The notes: generated by a model from the sequence alone, not told the origin. A stretch of DNA of 64,000 bases from CAYMCO01 sp964388955 (GCA_964388955.1 CAYMCO010000019.1:1-64000), one strand, 5' to 3'; shown: positions 50,084 to 59,428, numbered from the stretch's first letter. Translations and numbers: made by a program.

Positions 50084-50503
50084 TTACTCCACCACAATAC
50101 TCAGGCGCATCCCGTTTTCATAATGCCCGGGGACATGGCATGCGAACTCCAGAGTCCCTTCCGGGTAAGCCTGCTCAAAAGTATAGTCCGCGCTCGCTGT
50201 CAGACCGGGTTCGAGATCCTCCTCCTCGATGACCACGAGGGCAAGTTCATCCATCTCTTCCATATCCATCCCCTGCCCCTGCATGGGCTCCATGATCATG
50301 AACTCGTGGGCCACGGTGCCCTCGTTCGTCACCTCGAAGTGGTATGGAACGCCCGCTTCAAACGATGTCTGAGATGATTCGAAGGCGAAATCCGTGGCCG
50401 TGATGTTGACTGTCACAGGGGCGGCTGGGCCACCACCACAGGCAGCCAGAATGGCACCGGCAATCATGATCGCCATTGCCATCGTGCCAAGTCGCTTTAT
50501 CAT
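50084..50503 (-). CDS. Cupredoxin-like lipoprotein
   Basis: 139 residues. The signal peptide ends in LAAC, giving a lipoprotein. The domain has type-1 copper ligands of the usual order: H in GTVAHEFMI, then C, H and M in FACHVPGHYENGM. Between them lies an acidic, methionine-rich insert (MQGQGMDMEEMDELALVVIEEEDLEPG) that could bind additional copper. Start at 50503 has GGAGG upstream. Likely periplasmic or outer-surface electron carrier or copper binder. Confidence 0.88.
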   Translation of the reverse strand: MIKRLGTMAMAIMIAGAILAACGGGPAAPVTVNITATDFAFESSQTSFEAGVPYHFEVTNEGTVAHEFMIMEPMQGQGMDMEEMDELALVVIEEEDLEPGLTASADYTFEQAYPEGTLEFACHVPGHYENGMRLSIVVE

Positions 50504-50990
50504 CCTCTTACCTCCTCTGTTGGGTCTCCGCATCTATCGGTCGCTGGGCTTTGGGCGCCTTTTGCACGATGAGACAGCTCGAGCGGACCCAGTTCGCCTC
50601 CCGAACCGCAGGACCGCGTGCGCCGCTTGGCGCCCTGCTATTGAAGCTGGTCCCACACACACGCAAGCCTTGCCCCGATCGCCCGCATCCATTTGGCTAA
50701 TTATTATACTATTTATCCAACATGGCGCGCCAGAGCAGCCGCACCTCAAGGCCGGAAGCTGCACCCGGGGTTCTCTTTGGAGATCAGGCGCGGCCCCCAA
50801 CAGTCTCACAATCTTCTTGGCTGCATAGAGAGCTACCCAGCATCAAGCCCGGCACCCGACTCCTCCCGGAAGTTCTTGCGGGCCCTGGAGAAGGGGGCCC
50901 GCTGTGCGTTTTCAAGCTGCGGCTTCTTCGCCAACGGTGAAATCACCACCGGAGCCCTCCCCTTCCCGGTGCATCCATCCAGCAGATTAT
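50504..50990. other. Intergenic region without recognised gene
   Basis: Contains an AT-rich stretch at about 50699-50720 (TATAAT on the minus strand), which could be a promoter for the cupredoxin gene, but no convincing -35 partner. No gene supported. Confidence 0.45.
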
Positions 50991-52013
50991 TCAAGAAACG
51001 CCGGGCGAACGCCGGATTGTCCGATGCGCGATCTCAATTGTGCCATTGGAAAGAAAACTGGACTGTAGATAGCGGAGACATCTCTCCCGATCCGCACGCC
51101 CCTCATCACCCAGCAATATCCGCTCGCAGAAAATGGCGATATCCTCCACAATTCGGCCGTATCGATAATACGCCAGGGCGACGGGGTCGATCCGCGCCGA
51201 GCCATAACCACGATAGAAGAGCGCCTCGACCCGTTCTGCCGTTCCTCCGCCACCCCAATATCCACCTCCAATGAACATCAGGTCACGCTCCTTTGGGGCG
51301 AAGATCGCGCCATCCCAGTCCACAAGATATATTATCCCGCCCGGATCTATCAGCACATTTCCGGCGTGGACGTCCGCGTGACATAGGACTGGCTCCAACG
51401 GGCAATCCGCGCTCTCATCGCCGAGCTGATCCGCTCGGCGGCAGATATCCAGAAGGCTCTCTTTTTTCGGCGCCAGGAACCGCACCAGCCTTTCTGTGAC
51501 CGGATCGTTGACAATTGGGTCTCCCATCTTCTCCAGCAGGCCCTCCAGAATCGGGTTCCAGCGTGACGAGTAGGTCTCTCTGCTGACCCCTTCGGCCAGA
51601 TCCGCGGGCAATTCGACTTCGTGAATCATCTTCAGATTCCGACCGAGTTCATGCCATTGGGAATCCGCAAGGGCCGTCTCATATGCATTCCGCCCCCGGA
51701 TGAACGGATAGAGGATCACCTTGAGAGTGCCCAGATTCACCCAAAGGCCCCCATGGAGCGTTTCAATCGGTGGCATTGCGACGCGAACCCCCAGATCAGC
51801 CAGATACTTCGGCACGATCACCGAGGCTTCGTGGAATTCTCCGCCCGTCAGCTTCAAGAAGTATTCTTCGTTGTTGGTGGATGCTACGCGATAGACGAAG
51901 GACTCGCGATCTTCGCCGGAAGATTGTGGCTCGATATCTTCAATCTCCAGACCATAGTGCCTACGGAGGGCGGATATGAGGCGCCGGCCCAGGATCACGG
52001 AATCGTCAGTCAT
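50991..52013 (-). CDS. Aminoglycoside-phosphotransferase-fold kinase
   Basis: 340 residues. The catalytic loop is CHADVHAGNVLID (HxDxxxxN) and the metal-binding segment IYLVDWDGAIFAPKERDLMFIGGG. A nucleotide-binding lysine likely lies in EYFLKLTGG. The overall form, with RRHYGLEIEDIEP at the start, resembles spectinomycin phosphotransferase/choline-kinase-type APH proteins. Resistance cannot be claimed; many relatives phosphorylate cellular small molecules. Confidence 0.88.
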   Translation of the reverse strand: MTDDSVILGRRLISALRRHYGLEIEDIEPQSSGEDRESFVYRVASTNNEEYFLKLTGGEFHEASVIVPKYLADLGVRVAMPPIETLHGGLWVNLGTLKVILYPFIRGRNAYETALADSQWHELGRNLKMIHEVELPADLAEGVSRETYSSRWNPILEGLLEKMGDPIVNDPVTERLVRFLAPKKESLLDICRRADQLGDESADCPLEPVLCHADVHAGNVLIDPGGIIYLVDWDGAIFAPKERDLMFIGGGYWGGGGTAERVEALFYRGYGSARIDPVALAYYRYGRIVEDIAIFCERILLGDEGRADRERCLRYLQSSFLSNGTIEIAHRTIRRSPGVS

Positions 52014-52191
52014 GGTCAGGGGAGACGCCGATCCAAGGGCTTCCTCAGCGTTTTCCGCTGATCACCTGAAAGGCGCTCTGCGGAATTCCGCACGTCGGTA
52101 TTGGAAGGCGTCGGATCCAGAGAATTGCTGTTGTTGTTGATAGACTCCACGCTCCGTGCCAGCGCGCCCAATAGTTCGACCCATTGGCCGA

Positions 52192-53031
52192 TCAACGGCC
52201 GACGGTCATGACCCATGCGTCGATTGGCTGGCTCTTTCCCTTCAGCGACAGGGTCCGCCTCTCCAAGCCGGCCGCATCGAGGCCCACCTTCCGCATGGTG
52301 CTCTGACTGAGCAAGATCTCCCCCGCCGCTGCCTGGGATGCCAGCCGAGCCGCCACGTTGACCGCATCCCCCAGCGCGGTGATTTCCACCAGATCTCCCG
52401 CCTCGCCGACGATTCCGAAATAGGCCTCACCGGTATTGATCCCCACCCCTACCGGCACCCAGGGCCCTCCGGGGTCAGCATGGCCGGTCACCCGCAGCAT
52501 TTCCTGCGCAGCATCGACAGATTTCCGGGCAAAATCCCTGCCGACATAGCCCGGAAGGAAGTACCCGGACACTTGGTCCCCCGCCAATTTGTCAATCATG
52601 GCCAAGCTGTGGGTAAGAACACTGGTTGTCTTCGTATAGAAGCGGTCTATCAAGCGCTTGAACTCAGCGGCGTTCAGGCTTTCCGCAAGCGATGTTGAGC
52701 CGCGGATGTCAGCGAAAAGCATACTCATTTCAACATTGACTCCCGCGCGCGTCCGCCTGGCAGCATCTTCGCAGGAAGTGCAGAAAAGGGGGTTGATCTG
52801 TGAGCGCTTTCTGTTCAACACGGTTCTAACGAAGGCTCCTCCGCTGCCCGCAAAGGGGGCCAGGCAGCTCGCGCACCGGGGATCACTCGGGAGCAGGCCA
52901 AACACCCAACGGCCGCGGCCGATCCACGTCACATCGGGTCCTTTGAGCGCCCTCTCCAAGGTCTCTCTAAGTTCCTTGTCTCTTGCCGACATCCCTCTCA
53001 TGCCGGCCCCTTCTCGATGGTGCTTGTCCAT
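52192..53031 (-). CDS. Adenylate/guanylate cyclase domain protein with cysteine-rich N terminus
   Basis: 279 residues. Residues 45-95 contain CASC and CTSC, a four-cysteine pattern possibly binding zinc or iron-sulfur. Residues 100-279 form a class III nucleotide cyclase catalytic domain: MLFADIRGSTSLAESL (metal D in FADIRG), DKLAGDQVSGYFLPG, VPVGVGINTGEAYFGIVGE, and EITALGDAVNVAARLAS. The start at 53031 follows GGAGG. Canonical metal residues are present, so activity is plausible. Confidence 0.88.
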   Translation of the reverse strand: MDKHHREGAGMRGMSARDKELRETLERALKGPDVTWIGRGRWVFGLLPSDPRCASCLAPFAGSGGAFVRTVLNRKRSQINPLFCTSCEDAARRTRAGVNVEMSMLFADIRGSTSLAESLNAAEFKRLIDRFYTKTTSVLTHSLAMIDKLAGDQVSGYFLPGYVGRDFARKSVDAAQEMLRVTGHADPGGPWVPVGVGINTGEAYFGIVGEAGDLVEITALGDAVNVAARLASQAAAGEILLSQSTMRKVGLDAAGLERRTLSLKGKSQPIDAWVMTVGR

Positions 53032-53099
53032 GACCTTAACCTCCACGAAGACCTATAAACCTTCAACCGCGCTGGTATCCCCCTCGCACCCCCTATCAT

Positions 53100-53345
53100 A
53101 CATCGCGGCATGACACCCTGCGCGGTCTTCCCTCTCCCCCGCGAAGTCCTCACGATCCGACAATTGGTTCACGGCGGCAGGCCAAATCTCGAGCCCGCCG
53201 CGGTCCACTCCCCAGGCAGATGCACCGGGCTGCCCATCACAGGGCGGCCCCACATTCTCCCGGGAGACGAGGTGACACGCGGTCTCGCCTGTGCCGCAGT
53301 GGACTTCCAGGACATGCTTGTCTTTGCCGATGTGGCAAAGGGAAC
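53100..53345 (-). pseudogene. SAM-methyltransferase remnant
   Basis: On the minus strand LCHIGKDKHVLEVHCGTGETACHL is a recognisable methyltransferase motif I. It is followed by a degraded WGVDRGGLEIW (motif II) and REDFAGEREDRAGCHAAM. No ribosome-binding site, start or C-terminal part is found, and no intact frame extends far. I read it as decayed coding DNA. Confidence 0.4.
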
Positions 53346-53483
53346 CCGCTCCTGCATGTGTCTTGTGACACTACAGTGGGTCCGCGATCCGAGGTAGGGG
53401 AATCCGGCGTAGGAGCCAAGGAACCTTCGCCCTGCACGGGTTTCTCTGTCTTGCCGAACGTAGCATCGGCCCAAGGACCACCT

Positions 53484-53945
53484 TCACTTCCTGTGGAGAA
53501 AGCCGATCAGTCCCGCCAACAGATTCAGCCTCGGCACGGTTCTCATATAGCGCGCGTAGGGATCCCCGAACTTGGCGATATTCCGGCGCTCACCTAGCAG
53601 CATGAACCAATAGACAACGGCAACATTCGAACATGAAATCAAGAGGACGATCCAATGCGGGACGAATAAGGTCCATGAGAGAAACATCAACGCCGCGCCA
53701 AGATACATTGGATGACGAACCACGCCGTAAATACCCCCCTCAATGAGGCCGGCTTCCCGGTGGGCGATAAGGGTCGCAGTTGAAAGTACCAACAAGACGA
53801 AGCCCAACCCCAGGACCAACCAAGCGAGGTATCTAATGGCGAGAGGATGGCCAGGAGCATCCAGGACAGTGCTCAGGTAGAAGAACAGCCCGATTGAGAT
53901 GGCGTTGACTCCGTAGGCGAGCACCTCCGTTGTCTGGTGTTTCAT
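53484..53945 (-). CDS. Isoprenylcysteine-methyltransferase-like membrane protein
   Basis: 153 residues, four membrane helices. GGIYGVVRHPMYLGAALMFLSWTLF and GERRNIAKFGDPYARYMRTVPRLNLLAGL are the ICMT/PEMT signature for SAM-dependent methylation at the membrane. Start at 53945 has AGGAAAG upstream at a longer than usual distance; an in-frame start seven codons earlier exists. Confidence 0.85.
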   Translation of the reverse strand: MKHQTTEVLAYGVNAISIGLFFYLSTVLDAPGHPLAIRYLAWLVLGLGFVLLVLSTATLIAHREAGLIEGGIYGVVRHPMYLGAALMFLSWTLFVPHWIVLLISCSNVAVVYWFMLLGERRNIAKFGDPYARYMRTVPRLNLLAGLIGFLHRK

Positions 53946-54384
53946 CGGTACATTGCTTTCCTGCAAATGGCAAGATGGTTGATGATGATTGCTTGGTCTC
54001 CGGACAAGTCACAGTTGCCTATGCTGACTCGCCTGCACGTCAACGATGATCCTTGCAGGACAATGATCCTTCGCCTGCGATTACCTTCACGCGTTGAAGC
54101 CTGGGATTCTGGCCTCGAAATTGTGATTTGCAGCCTCGAACCTGACTTTGATCGGCGCCCCACGGGTGACACAGGATCCACCCTTCCAGCTGCGAAATGG
54201 ACACCCGGGGTATGATCCCGCTCCCGGAATCTTTCCTCCTCTATCGCATCTCCTGGCGGGCAACTCAACCGTCGTCCCCAGTCCGCCCAAGTGAATGGTG
54301 AGGCGAAACAGAATATCGACTTCAAAACTTCCCTGACCCTACATGACCGTCTACTCGCAAGGAGGAGTGGACCTGCCCGCGAAT
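53946..54384. other. Intergenic region without recognised gene
   Basis: 439 bases between an ICMT-like gene and a short XRE remnant. Open frames on both strands show no family features. Confidence 0.5.
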
Positions 54385-54525
54385 TCACTTCCCTTCGGCG
54401 TCATAGAGGACCCGTTTGTAGCCTCCCTTTTCGATCAGCCCTATGGTCTGCCTGGTCACATCCACCTTGTCCGCGACCTCTCGCTGAGTGAGATTCTCTT
54501 CAACTCTGGCGAGCCTTAGCTTCAT
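54385..54525 (-). CDS. Short XRE-type HTH protein, probably truncated
   Basis: 46 residues from ATG at 54525 (GGGAGG upstream; an in-frame ATG lies at 54543). KLRLARVEENLTQREVADKVDVTRQTIGLIEKGGYK is a standard XRE helix-turn-helix. The normal continuation (three more helices) is replaced by RVLYDAEGK and a stop, so it is cut short, perhaps by frameshift. Dimerising or binding ability is doubtful. Confidence 0.6.
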   Translation of the reverse strand: MKLRLARVEENLTQREVADKVDVTRQTIGLIEKGGYKRVLYDAEGK

Positions 54526-54576
54526 CCTCCCTGGTGCGTTCATGTAGACAAATATACAGTGTTGTTCGCAAGATGT

Positions 54577-54588
54577 CCGATATATCGG
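54577..54588. promoter_or_regulatory. Perfect 12-bp palindrome upstream of XRE gene
   Basis: CCGATATATCGG lies 34 bases upstream of the ATG at 54543. It could be the binding site of the small XRE protein encoded beside it. Inference from position and symmetry. Confidence 0.35.
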
Positions 54589-54651
54589 TCATAATGATTG
54601 GTATTCATTCCATTTGGACTTGGAATGCGATGTTGGCGACAGCCCTAATTC

Positions 54652-55689
54652 TCAGTAGACGCAGAGCCGGCCCGCCTCTGCGCGCGCCTGGACGCGCGAA
54701 ATCGCATGATTCGCAATTTCCGGGATTGTCCATCCGAATGACGTCATGCCCCTGTCTGTGCTGGAAATCCACTCGAGGAATTGGGTATCTAGCTCGTCGC
54801 CGTTTCGGCCGAACCACTTCACGATCGCGTTCCGCCCATCCATGTCCTCGGCTTTGTACCACGCTTGGCGCGCTTCCAAGCCGAGTGGATCGTTCATCTC
54901 CACAAGGCAGCGAGCCGCCTGTACCGAGTGATTGGACATGGAGTCGAAAGCCGCTTCGACGACCAACGCCCGACCTTGAGAATCGGAGAGGCGGAGCAAG
55001 CTGATCGCGATCGGAACCGAAATCTCCATGCCGCTACCTTGATCCCGGAGTTGCTGGCCTAGCATGGCCGTCGCTGAGGCAGCCCCCAGTTTGCCCACTG
55101 AGAGTATCAGATCCGAAGCGAATTGCTTCTCGGCGAAGATACGATCCGCATCCCACTCAAGGCGATCCGACAACTCTTCCTCCGAGAGGTCTGCATCTGA
55201 CCCTACCACCTTCTGCGAGTTCGAGTCCTCGCGAATGGATGAGAGACGATCCCTGGCCATTTCGAGGAGGCGGGGGGCGGACTCGTGGTCTCGGAGCGCA
55301 GCGAGGGCATGGGCGGCAGCTCCGTTGCGGCGTTCGAGGGCTGCACGCAGCGGCTCAATAGACCCACGGTAGCCCAATTCACCCAAGACACCTGCAGCCT
55401 TTCCGGCAAGAACTGGGTCATCCTGAGCCAGCTGGGCGATCAGTGGTTGGACAGCTCTCTCATCCCCAACCACGCCCAGCGCGTCTATGATAGAGGCTGC
55501 GTGAATTCCCACTGGGCGCGCACCGCTCTCGCGGCGCAACGCGCTGAGAAGAGGCTCTATAGCCCAGGTATCGCGCGGCGTGCAGTATTGGGAAATGACG
55601 TCCGCAGCGTGGTAGCGCCCCTCGACCATGCCATCCCCGGATTGAAGCGCGTCTGCGAGCTCTGACGCGCTATATTGAAAGAGTGTCAT
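54652..55689 (-). CDS. HEAT/PBS-lyase-type repeat protein
   Basis: 345 residues. Consecutive HEAT-type repeats are clear in the first half: IEPLLSALRRESGARPVGIHAASIIDALGVVGDERAVQPLIAQLAQDDPVLAGKAAGVLGELGYRGSIEPLRAALE. The second half is helical with no named motif. The ATG at 55689 overlaps the DUF488 TGA by four bases and has CGGAG upstream, so the pair is coupled. The frame is open far upstream but antisense-like. Scaffold role likely. Confidence 0.82.
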   Translation of the reverse strand: MTLFQYSASELADALQSGDGMVEGRYHAADVISQYCTPRDTWAIEPLLSALRRESGARPVGIHAASIIDALGVVGDERAVQPLIAQLAQDDPVLAGKAAGVLGELGYRGSIEPLRAALERRNGAAAHALAALRDHESAPRLLEMARDRLSSIREDSNSQKVVGSDADLSEEELSDRLEWDADRIFAEKQFASDLILSVGKLGAASATAMLGQQLRDQGSGMEISVPIAISLLRLSDSQGRALVVEAAFDSMSNHSVQAARCLVEMNDPLGLEARQAWYKAEDMDGRNAIVKWFGRNGDELDTQFLEWISSTDRGMTSFGWTIPEIANHAISRVQARAEAGRLCVY

Positions 55690-56072
55690 GCGATCTCCGC
55701 GCCTCTTTCCTCCAACAATTCGCGCAACACAGAACGGTGGCAGCGAGCCTCGTCTTCGCAGTAGCAGCCGACGGACAGATTTGCGCCATGCGATAGCGCT
55801 GCGAGCAAATCCAGGAGCCGAGCCGGAGTCGGCTGTTTCATTTCGACGCGATAGCGTTTGACAAAATCCGCCCAATCCTTCGCATCGGTCGCCTTCCGAG
55901 CCATCTTGACAAGCGCTTCGCTGGGAGCCACCTCCGGCAGCCAGACATCGTAGAAATCCCGCGAAGCAAAATCCTCTTTCGGCACCCCGCGCGGGGGTCG
56001 GCGGACCGTGCCAATCCGAAGCCCTTCTTCCGGCGCGCGAGCTTCTCCCAGACGAACGATCCTTAGCGTCAT
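55686..56072 (-). CDS. DUF488 family protein
   Basis: 128 residues from ATG at 56072 with GGAGG six bases upstream. IVRLGEARAPEEGLRIGTVRRPPRGVPKEDFASRDFYDVWLP and the cysteine cluster CYCEDEARCHRSVLRELLEERG are the DUF488 landmarks. The family (YeaO-like) has no established biochemical role; the cysteines may coordinate metal. Its stop overlaps the start of the HEAT-repeat gene. Confidence 0.9.
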   Translation of the reverse strand: MTLRIVRLGEARAPEEGLRIGTVRRPPRGVPKEDFASRDFYDVWLPEVAPSEALVKMARKATDAKDWADFVKRYRVEMKQPTPARLLDLLAALSHGANLSVGCYCEDEARCHRSVLRELLEERGAEIA

Positions 56073-56149
56073 TGCTCCCCTCCAAGCATCATTGACTCTC
56101 CTTGCGCCACACAACATCATACCCCGGGCGCTGAGTCTGCTCGGCACCC

Positions 56150-56600
56150 TCACCAGATTCCAGGCAGCAGCCTGTACCACACCCTCTCAGCGTAATCGGC
56201 ATATCCCCTCAAGCCTTGGAGAAGCATAAGATCTTCCCGATACGTCCGATACACAAACAACCCAACAAGCACCACGCTTGGTATCATCGCCCACCAAGAA
56301 CCCAACGCGAATGGGATTCCCAGAAAAGCAACGACGATGCCAAGGTACATGGGATGTCTAATATACCCGTAGGCTCCTTCTTGGACGACGACTTGCTCCC
56401 GGTCTTCCTGCAGGCGCTCCCAACTCGAGAGATAGGGATTGATCATCATGACATGCCAAATCATCGCACCGGCCAAGATGAGAAAGAGCCAGCCAATCAT
56501 CTGGATGCCCAGACAGACGGAGGAGCATTGGCATGCTCCCCCCGTCAAGAGCGGCGACGATCAATAGGATCAAATGAAATTCGATTCTCGACTGCTTGCG
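56150..56600 (-). pseudogene. Frameshifted ICMT-like methyltransferase remnant
   Basis: The C-terminal half reads well in one frame: GIQMIGWLFLILAGAMIWHVMMINPYLSSWE, YGYIRHPMYLGIVVAFLGIPFALGSWWAMIP, and YRTYREDLMLL. The preceding helix (FHLILLIVAALDGGSMPMLLRLSG) sits in another frame, so a frameshift occurred near 56500. The N terminus is missing, displaced by an acyltransferase fragment. Typical intact relatives are about 200 residues. Confidence 0.6.
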
Positions 56601-56983
56601 TGTCCATGTTGAAACGCTCTGATCTCTTCGTGGAGCTGCCAAGCGTTTTTCCTGTTCACCCCTTTCAGGATATGGGGGCGAATTGTCTTCTTGCCATGCA
56701 CATCAACTTCGAACAACATATTCACATCCACATCATCAAAGACGATCAACTGATTGCGCCAGTTGCGGTATGCGTGCATTCGCTTGTTCAGATCGATCGC
56801 TTTTCCCAAACAGGCAATGAAGAACGCCGAGAAGGAGAGCGCTTCACCCGTCATCGCCTTCTGTTGGCGCATGGATTCACGAGCCTGGGTCACATCGAAC
56901 TCCACCAGCCCTTGTATCGTATGCTTCTTGAGGCCCAACCGGCCACCATCGACCATCAAGAGCCTGTTTCTGGGATAGGTCAT
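56570..56983 (-). pseudogene. 2-oxoacid dehydrogenase E2-like acyltransferase fragment
   Basis: From ATG at 56983 (inside the GT28 stop, TAATG) the frame reads YPRNRLLMVDGGRLGLKKHTIQGLVEFDVTQARESMRQQKAMTGEALSFSAFFIACLGKAIDLNKRMHAYRNWRNQLIVFDDVDVNML, then HILKGVNRKN. This is the first half of an E2 acyltransferase catalytic domain. The C-terminal half with the HHxxxDG active site is absent and the frame ends at 56570. Confidence 0.65.
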
Positions 56984-57225
56984 TACAGTACTGGAGTTGA
57001 GGCTGCTATCCATTCCATAAACTCTCGGCCGGTTTCACCTGCCATGATCTCTTGCACGTCCCCACGCAGTGGATGAAAATCCAGGCCGTGCTCGCGAATG
57101 AAATCCTCGAAGTCCTCGGGGACAGCCAAGCGCACTCGGCAGCCCGCTTGGCTCAACCCCTTACCCAAGGCAACGCAGGGCTGAATATCCCCTCTTGAAC
57201 CCGCAGCAAAGATGGTGATCTTCAT
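56983..57225 (-). pseudogene. GT28 glycosyltransferase N-terminal fragment
   Basis: 80 residues beginning KITIFAAGSRGDIQPCVALGKGLSQAGCRVRLAVPEDFEDFIREHGLDFHPLRGDVQEIM, the diagnostic N-terminal donor-domain start of GT28 sterol/macrolide glucosyltransferases (normal length about 420). It stops at 56985 and overlaps the E2 fragment. The UDP-sugar-binding C-terminal domain is gone. Confidence 0.68.
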
Positions 57226-57250
57226 CGATATCCCCGGCTCCGGCTGAGAA

Positions 57251-58327
57251 CTACTTCCTATAGTGCATCTCTTGAAGGCTCTTCTCACCGGCAGAGCAAA
57301 CCGCGCAGGCAAGGAGGGCATGGGCATTGCCTTTCCCCCTACCATGTGAAACAGCGATGATCAGGTTCCCCTGCTTCTCCCCTGTTTCGACATACCGGTG
57401 CGCCTCGACCATTTCCTCCAGCGGATACGTCCGGTCGATGACGGTTCGGATCACGCCTGCCTCGATCAGCGCTTTAAGGAACAGCAGATCTTCATTCTTT
57501 CGGACGGCCGAACCGGAAATCACCTTCCTGCCCCCGCCCATGGTGCTGAACAGCCCGCGCAGGCGGTGCGAGGGCCGGGGGTTGGCCAGAACATAGCGCC
57601 CATTCGGCTTCAGCGATCGCATGCTGCCCGCGTAGGGACTCTTCCCGATCACGTCGAAAATGACGTCGTAGGTTTCCCCTCGGCGCGTGAAATCTTCCTG
57701 AATGTAGTCGACGACCCGGTGCGCTCCGATCGACCGCAGCATGTCCAGCTTCACCGCGCTGTCCACCGCGGTCACCTCCGCGCCGTGGTGCTTGGCGATC
57801 TGCACGCCGAAGGTGCCGATGCTCCCGCCGGCGCCGTTGATCAATATACGCTCTCCGCCCTCGATGCGTGCCTTCCGGAGAAAGTGCAGCGCCTCCATGG
57901 CGCCAAACGGGATGGCCGCCGCCTCCTCATAGCTCATATTGGCCGGCTTCGCAGCCAGCACCGCATCATCGCCCGCCTCGGGCAAGCAGATGTACTCGGC
58001 ATAGCAGCCCAGACCGAAACCGGGCGTCCCGAATACCGGGTCGCCCACCTTGAACCGGGTGACGTGCCGTCCGACCGACTCGACTTCTCCCGCCAGCTCC
58101 TGACCCAGGACAGTCAGCCGCACCGGCTTCCAGAGACCGGCGTAGGCCCGCATCGGCAGCCGGAGCCACAGCGGCATGTTCAGCCCCCGAACTTCGCAAT
58201 CCCCTGCCGTTACGGTGGTCGCGTGAATCCTGACCCGAACTTCGTCATCCTTGGGAATTGGGGTTTCCACCTCATGGAGTTGAAGCACCTCCGGAGGGCC
58301 GTACCGGGTCCATACAACCGCTTTCAT
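57251..58327 (-). CDS. MDR-family NAD(P)-dependent oxidoreductase (quinone-oxidoreductase-like)
   Basis: 358 residues. YGPPEVLQLHEVETPIPKDDEVRVRIHATTVTAGD and GQELAGEVESVGRHVTRFKVGDPVFG define the N-terminal domain. GGERILINGAGGSIGTFGVQIAKHHGAEVTAVDSA is the nucleotide-binding motif. No zinc-binding cysteines are seen, so it is of the QOR-like zinc-free type. The C terminus (KSLQEMHYRK) extends beyond the usual HGRGK end. Downstream of it lie the GT28/E2 remnants; upstream lies a fragment of a second MDR gene. Confidence 0.9.
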   Translation of the reverse strand: MKAVVWTRYGPPEVLQLHEVETPIPKDDEVRVRIHATTVTAGDCEVRGLNMPLWLRLPMRAYAGLWKPVRLTVLGQELAGEVESVGRHVTRFKVGDPVFGTPGFGLGCYAEYICLPEAGDDAVLAAKPANMSYEEAAAIPFGAMEALHFLRKARIEGGERILINGAGGSIGTFGVQIAKHHGAEVTAVDSAVKLDMLRSIGAHRVVDYIQEDFTRRGETYDVIFDVIGKSPYAGSMRSLKPNGRYVLANPRPSHRLRGLFSTMGGGRKVISGSAVRKNEDLLFLKALIEAGVIRTVIDRTYPLEEMVEAHRYVETGEKQGNLIIAVSHGRGKGNAHALLACAVCSAGEKSLQEMHYRK

Positions 58328-58420
58328 CTTCCCTCCTGCGAATACACCAGCTACGCAAGGACAAGCGCAGCCTGGAGCAAGTTGAACACCCCGGCCATTT
58401 CGGCCATTGCGACGAAGATC

Positions 58421-58560
58421 TCAAGTCCCTTCGTCATCTCGCACCGTCAGCACGACGTTCCCCACATTGTGGCCCTTTTCGACATAGCGATGGGCAGCGG
58501 CCGCCCTCGCCAAGGGGTAGCGACGATCGATGACCGGCCGCAGTGCCAAGTTAGAAGTGC
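58421..58560 (-). pseudogene. MDR oxidoreductase C-terminal fragment
   Basis: Minus strand LALRPVIDRRYPLARAAAAHRYVEKGHNVGNVVLTVRDDEG followed by TGA is the C terminus of a quinone-oxidoreductase-like MDR protein, paralogous to the tail of the neighbouring intact gene (VIRTVIDRTYPLEEMVEAHRYVETG). Nothing recognisable as the rest of the enzyme precedes it. Confidence 0.6.
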
Positions 58561-58725
58561 CCTTGCAAAGCGGATTCGCCGACCGCTGAGACAGCCTTCG
58601 CGCCCGTACGTGGAATGCCCAACTTGCCGATGGGGCACGGCGCCGGCACGACGACGGTTTGAAAGCACCTCCCCGTCACCTGTTCGCCTTCGAAGATCCC
58701 GTGCGGCTCGCAGGGCAGCAACTGG

Positions 58726-59217
58726 CTAGGCGTCATTTGCCTCGGCCAATACCAGCTTCATGGGAATGTACCTGATCCCGTGCTCGGACTTCTCTGGCTC
58801 TACCGCGCGAAACCCGAGTTTCTCGTATGCTGCGACCGCGTTGGGCGATGAATGCACGGTCACCTGAGTTCGGTTCGCATCATCCCGCCTGATGATCTGG
58901 ATCGCCTCATGCAGCAGCCTTCCCCCGATGCCCTTCCTCTGGTAGCTGCGGGCAACGAACATGAGGGATACGTGGTTGAAATCCCGCACCTCTATCAATC
59001 CCAGCAGATCGCCCTTATGCTCCGCAACCAGCGTGAAATGGTTGATTTGAACTCGTCTTGCCATCCGATCGGGCGCAGCATACCGCAAGAATTCCTCTAC
59101 TCCCTCTTGAGAGTAGAGCGGGGCGACGAATTCACGAAACACCTTGCGGACAAGTCGGCTGGCCTCGCTTTCCTCTCCCGGCTCCATCCTTCGAATATGC
59201 AACCCGCCTCGCCTCAC
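58726..59217 (-). CDS. GNAT N-acetyltransferase
   Basis: 163 residues. HIRRMEPGEESEASRLVRKVFREFVAPLY is the N-terminal strand and helix, SLMFVARSYQRKGIGGRLLHEAIQII the acetyl-CoA loop, and VTVHSSPNAVAAYEKLGFRAVE the closing motif. The start is uncertain: GTG at 59217 is used, with ATG at 59187 inside the first strand as alternative. Isolated gene between remnants and a DinB gene. Confidence 0.88.
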   Translation of the reverse strand: MRRGGLHIRRMEPGEESEASRLVRKVFREFVAPLYSQEGVEEFLRYAAPDRMARRVQINHFTLVAEHKGDLLGLIEVRDFNHVSLMFVARSYQRKGIGGRLLHEAIQIIRRDDANRTQVTVHSSPNAVAAYEKLGFRAVEPEKSEHGIRYIPMKLVLAEANDA

Positions 59218-59428
59218 ATTCTCGACCCGGAATCACAATACCGTCGCGCGGCCCCAGATCGACGCAGGCCCCAGAGCCTCTGCCGCCTCGCCCGCAGCTC
59301 CAGCGGTCAACCTGGACTGCTTCCGTCCCGCATCCGCGCTTGGCGGTCGAAGATCGGCGAGATTTGCCGGGACAGCGATCGGTCGGATCGGAGTTGAACA
59401 AGCTATCCCCTGGGGCACTGCGGAATGC

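Noticed and set aside
50991..52013. Calling the kinase an antibiotic-resistance gene
   Set aside because: The APH fold is shared by many metabolic kinases and nothing in the sequence or neighbours fixes the substrate.
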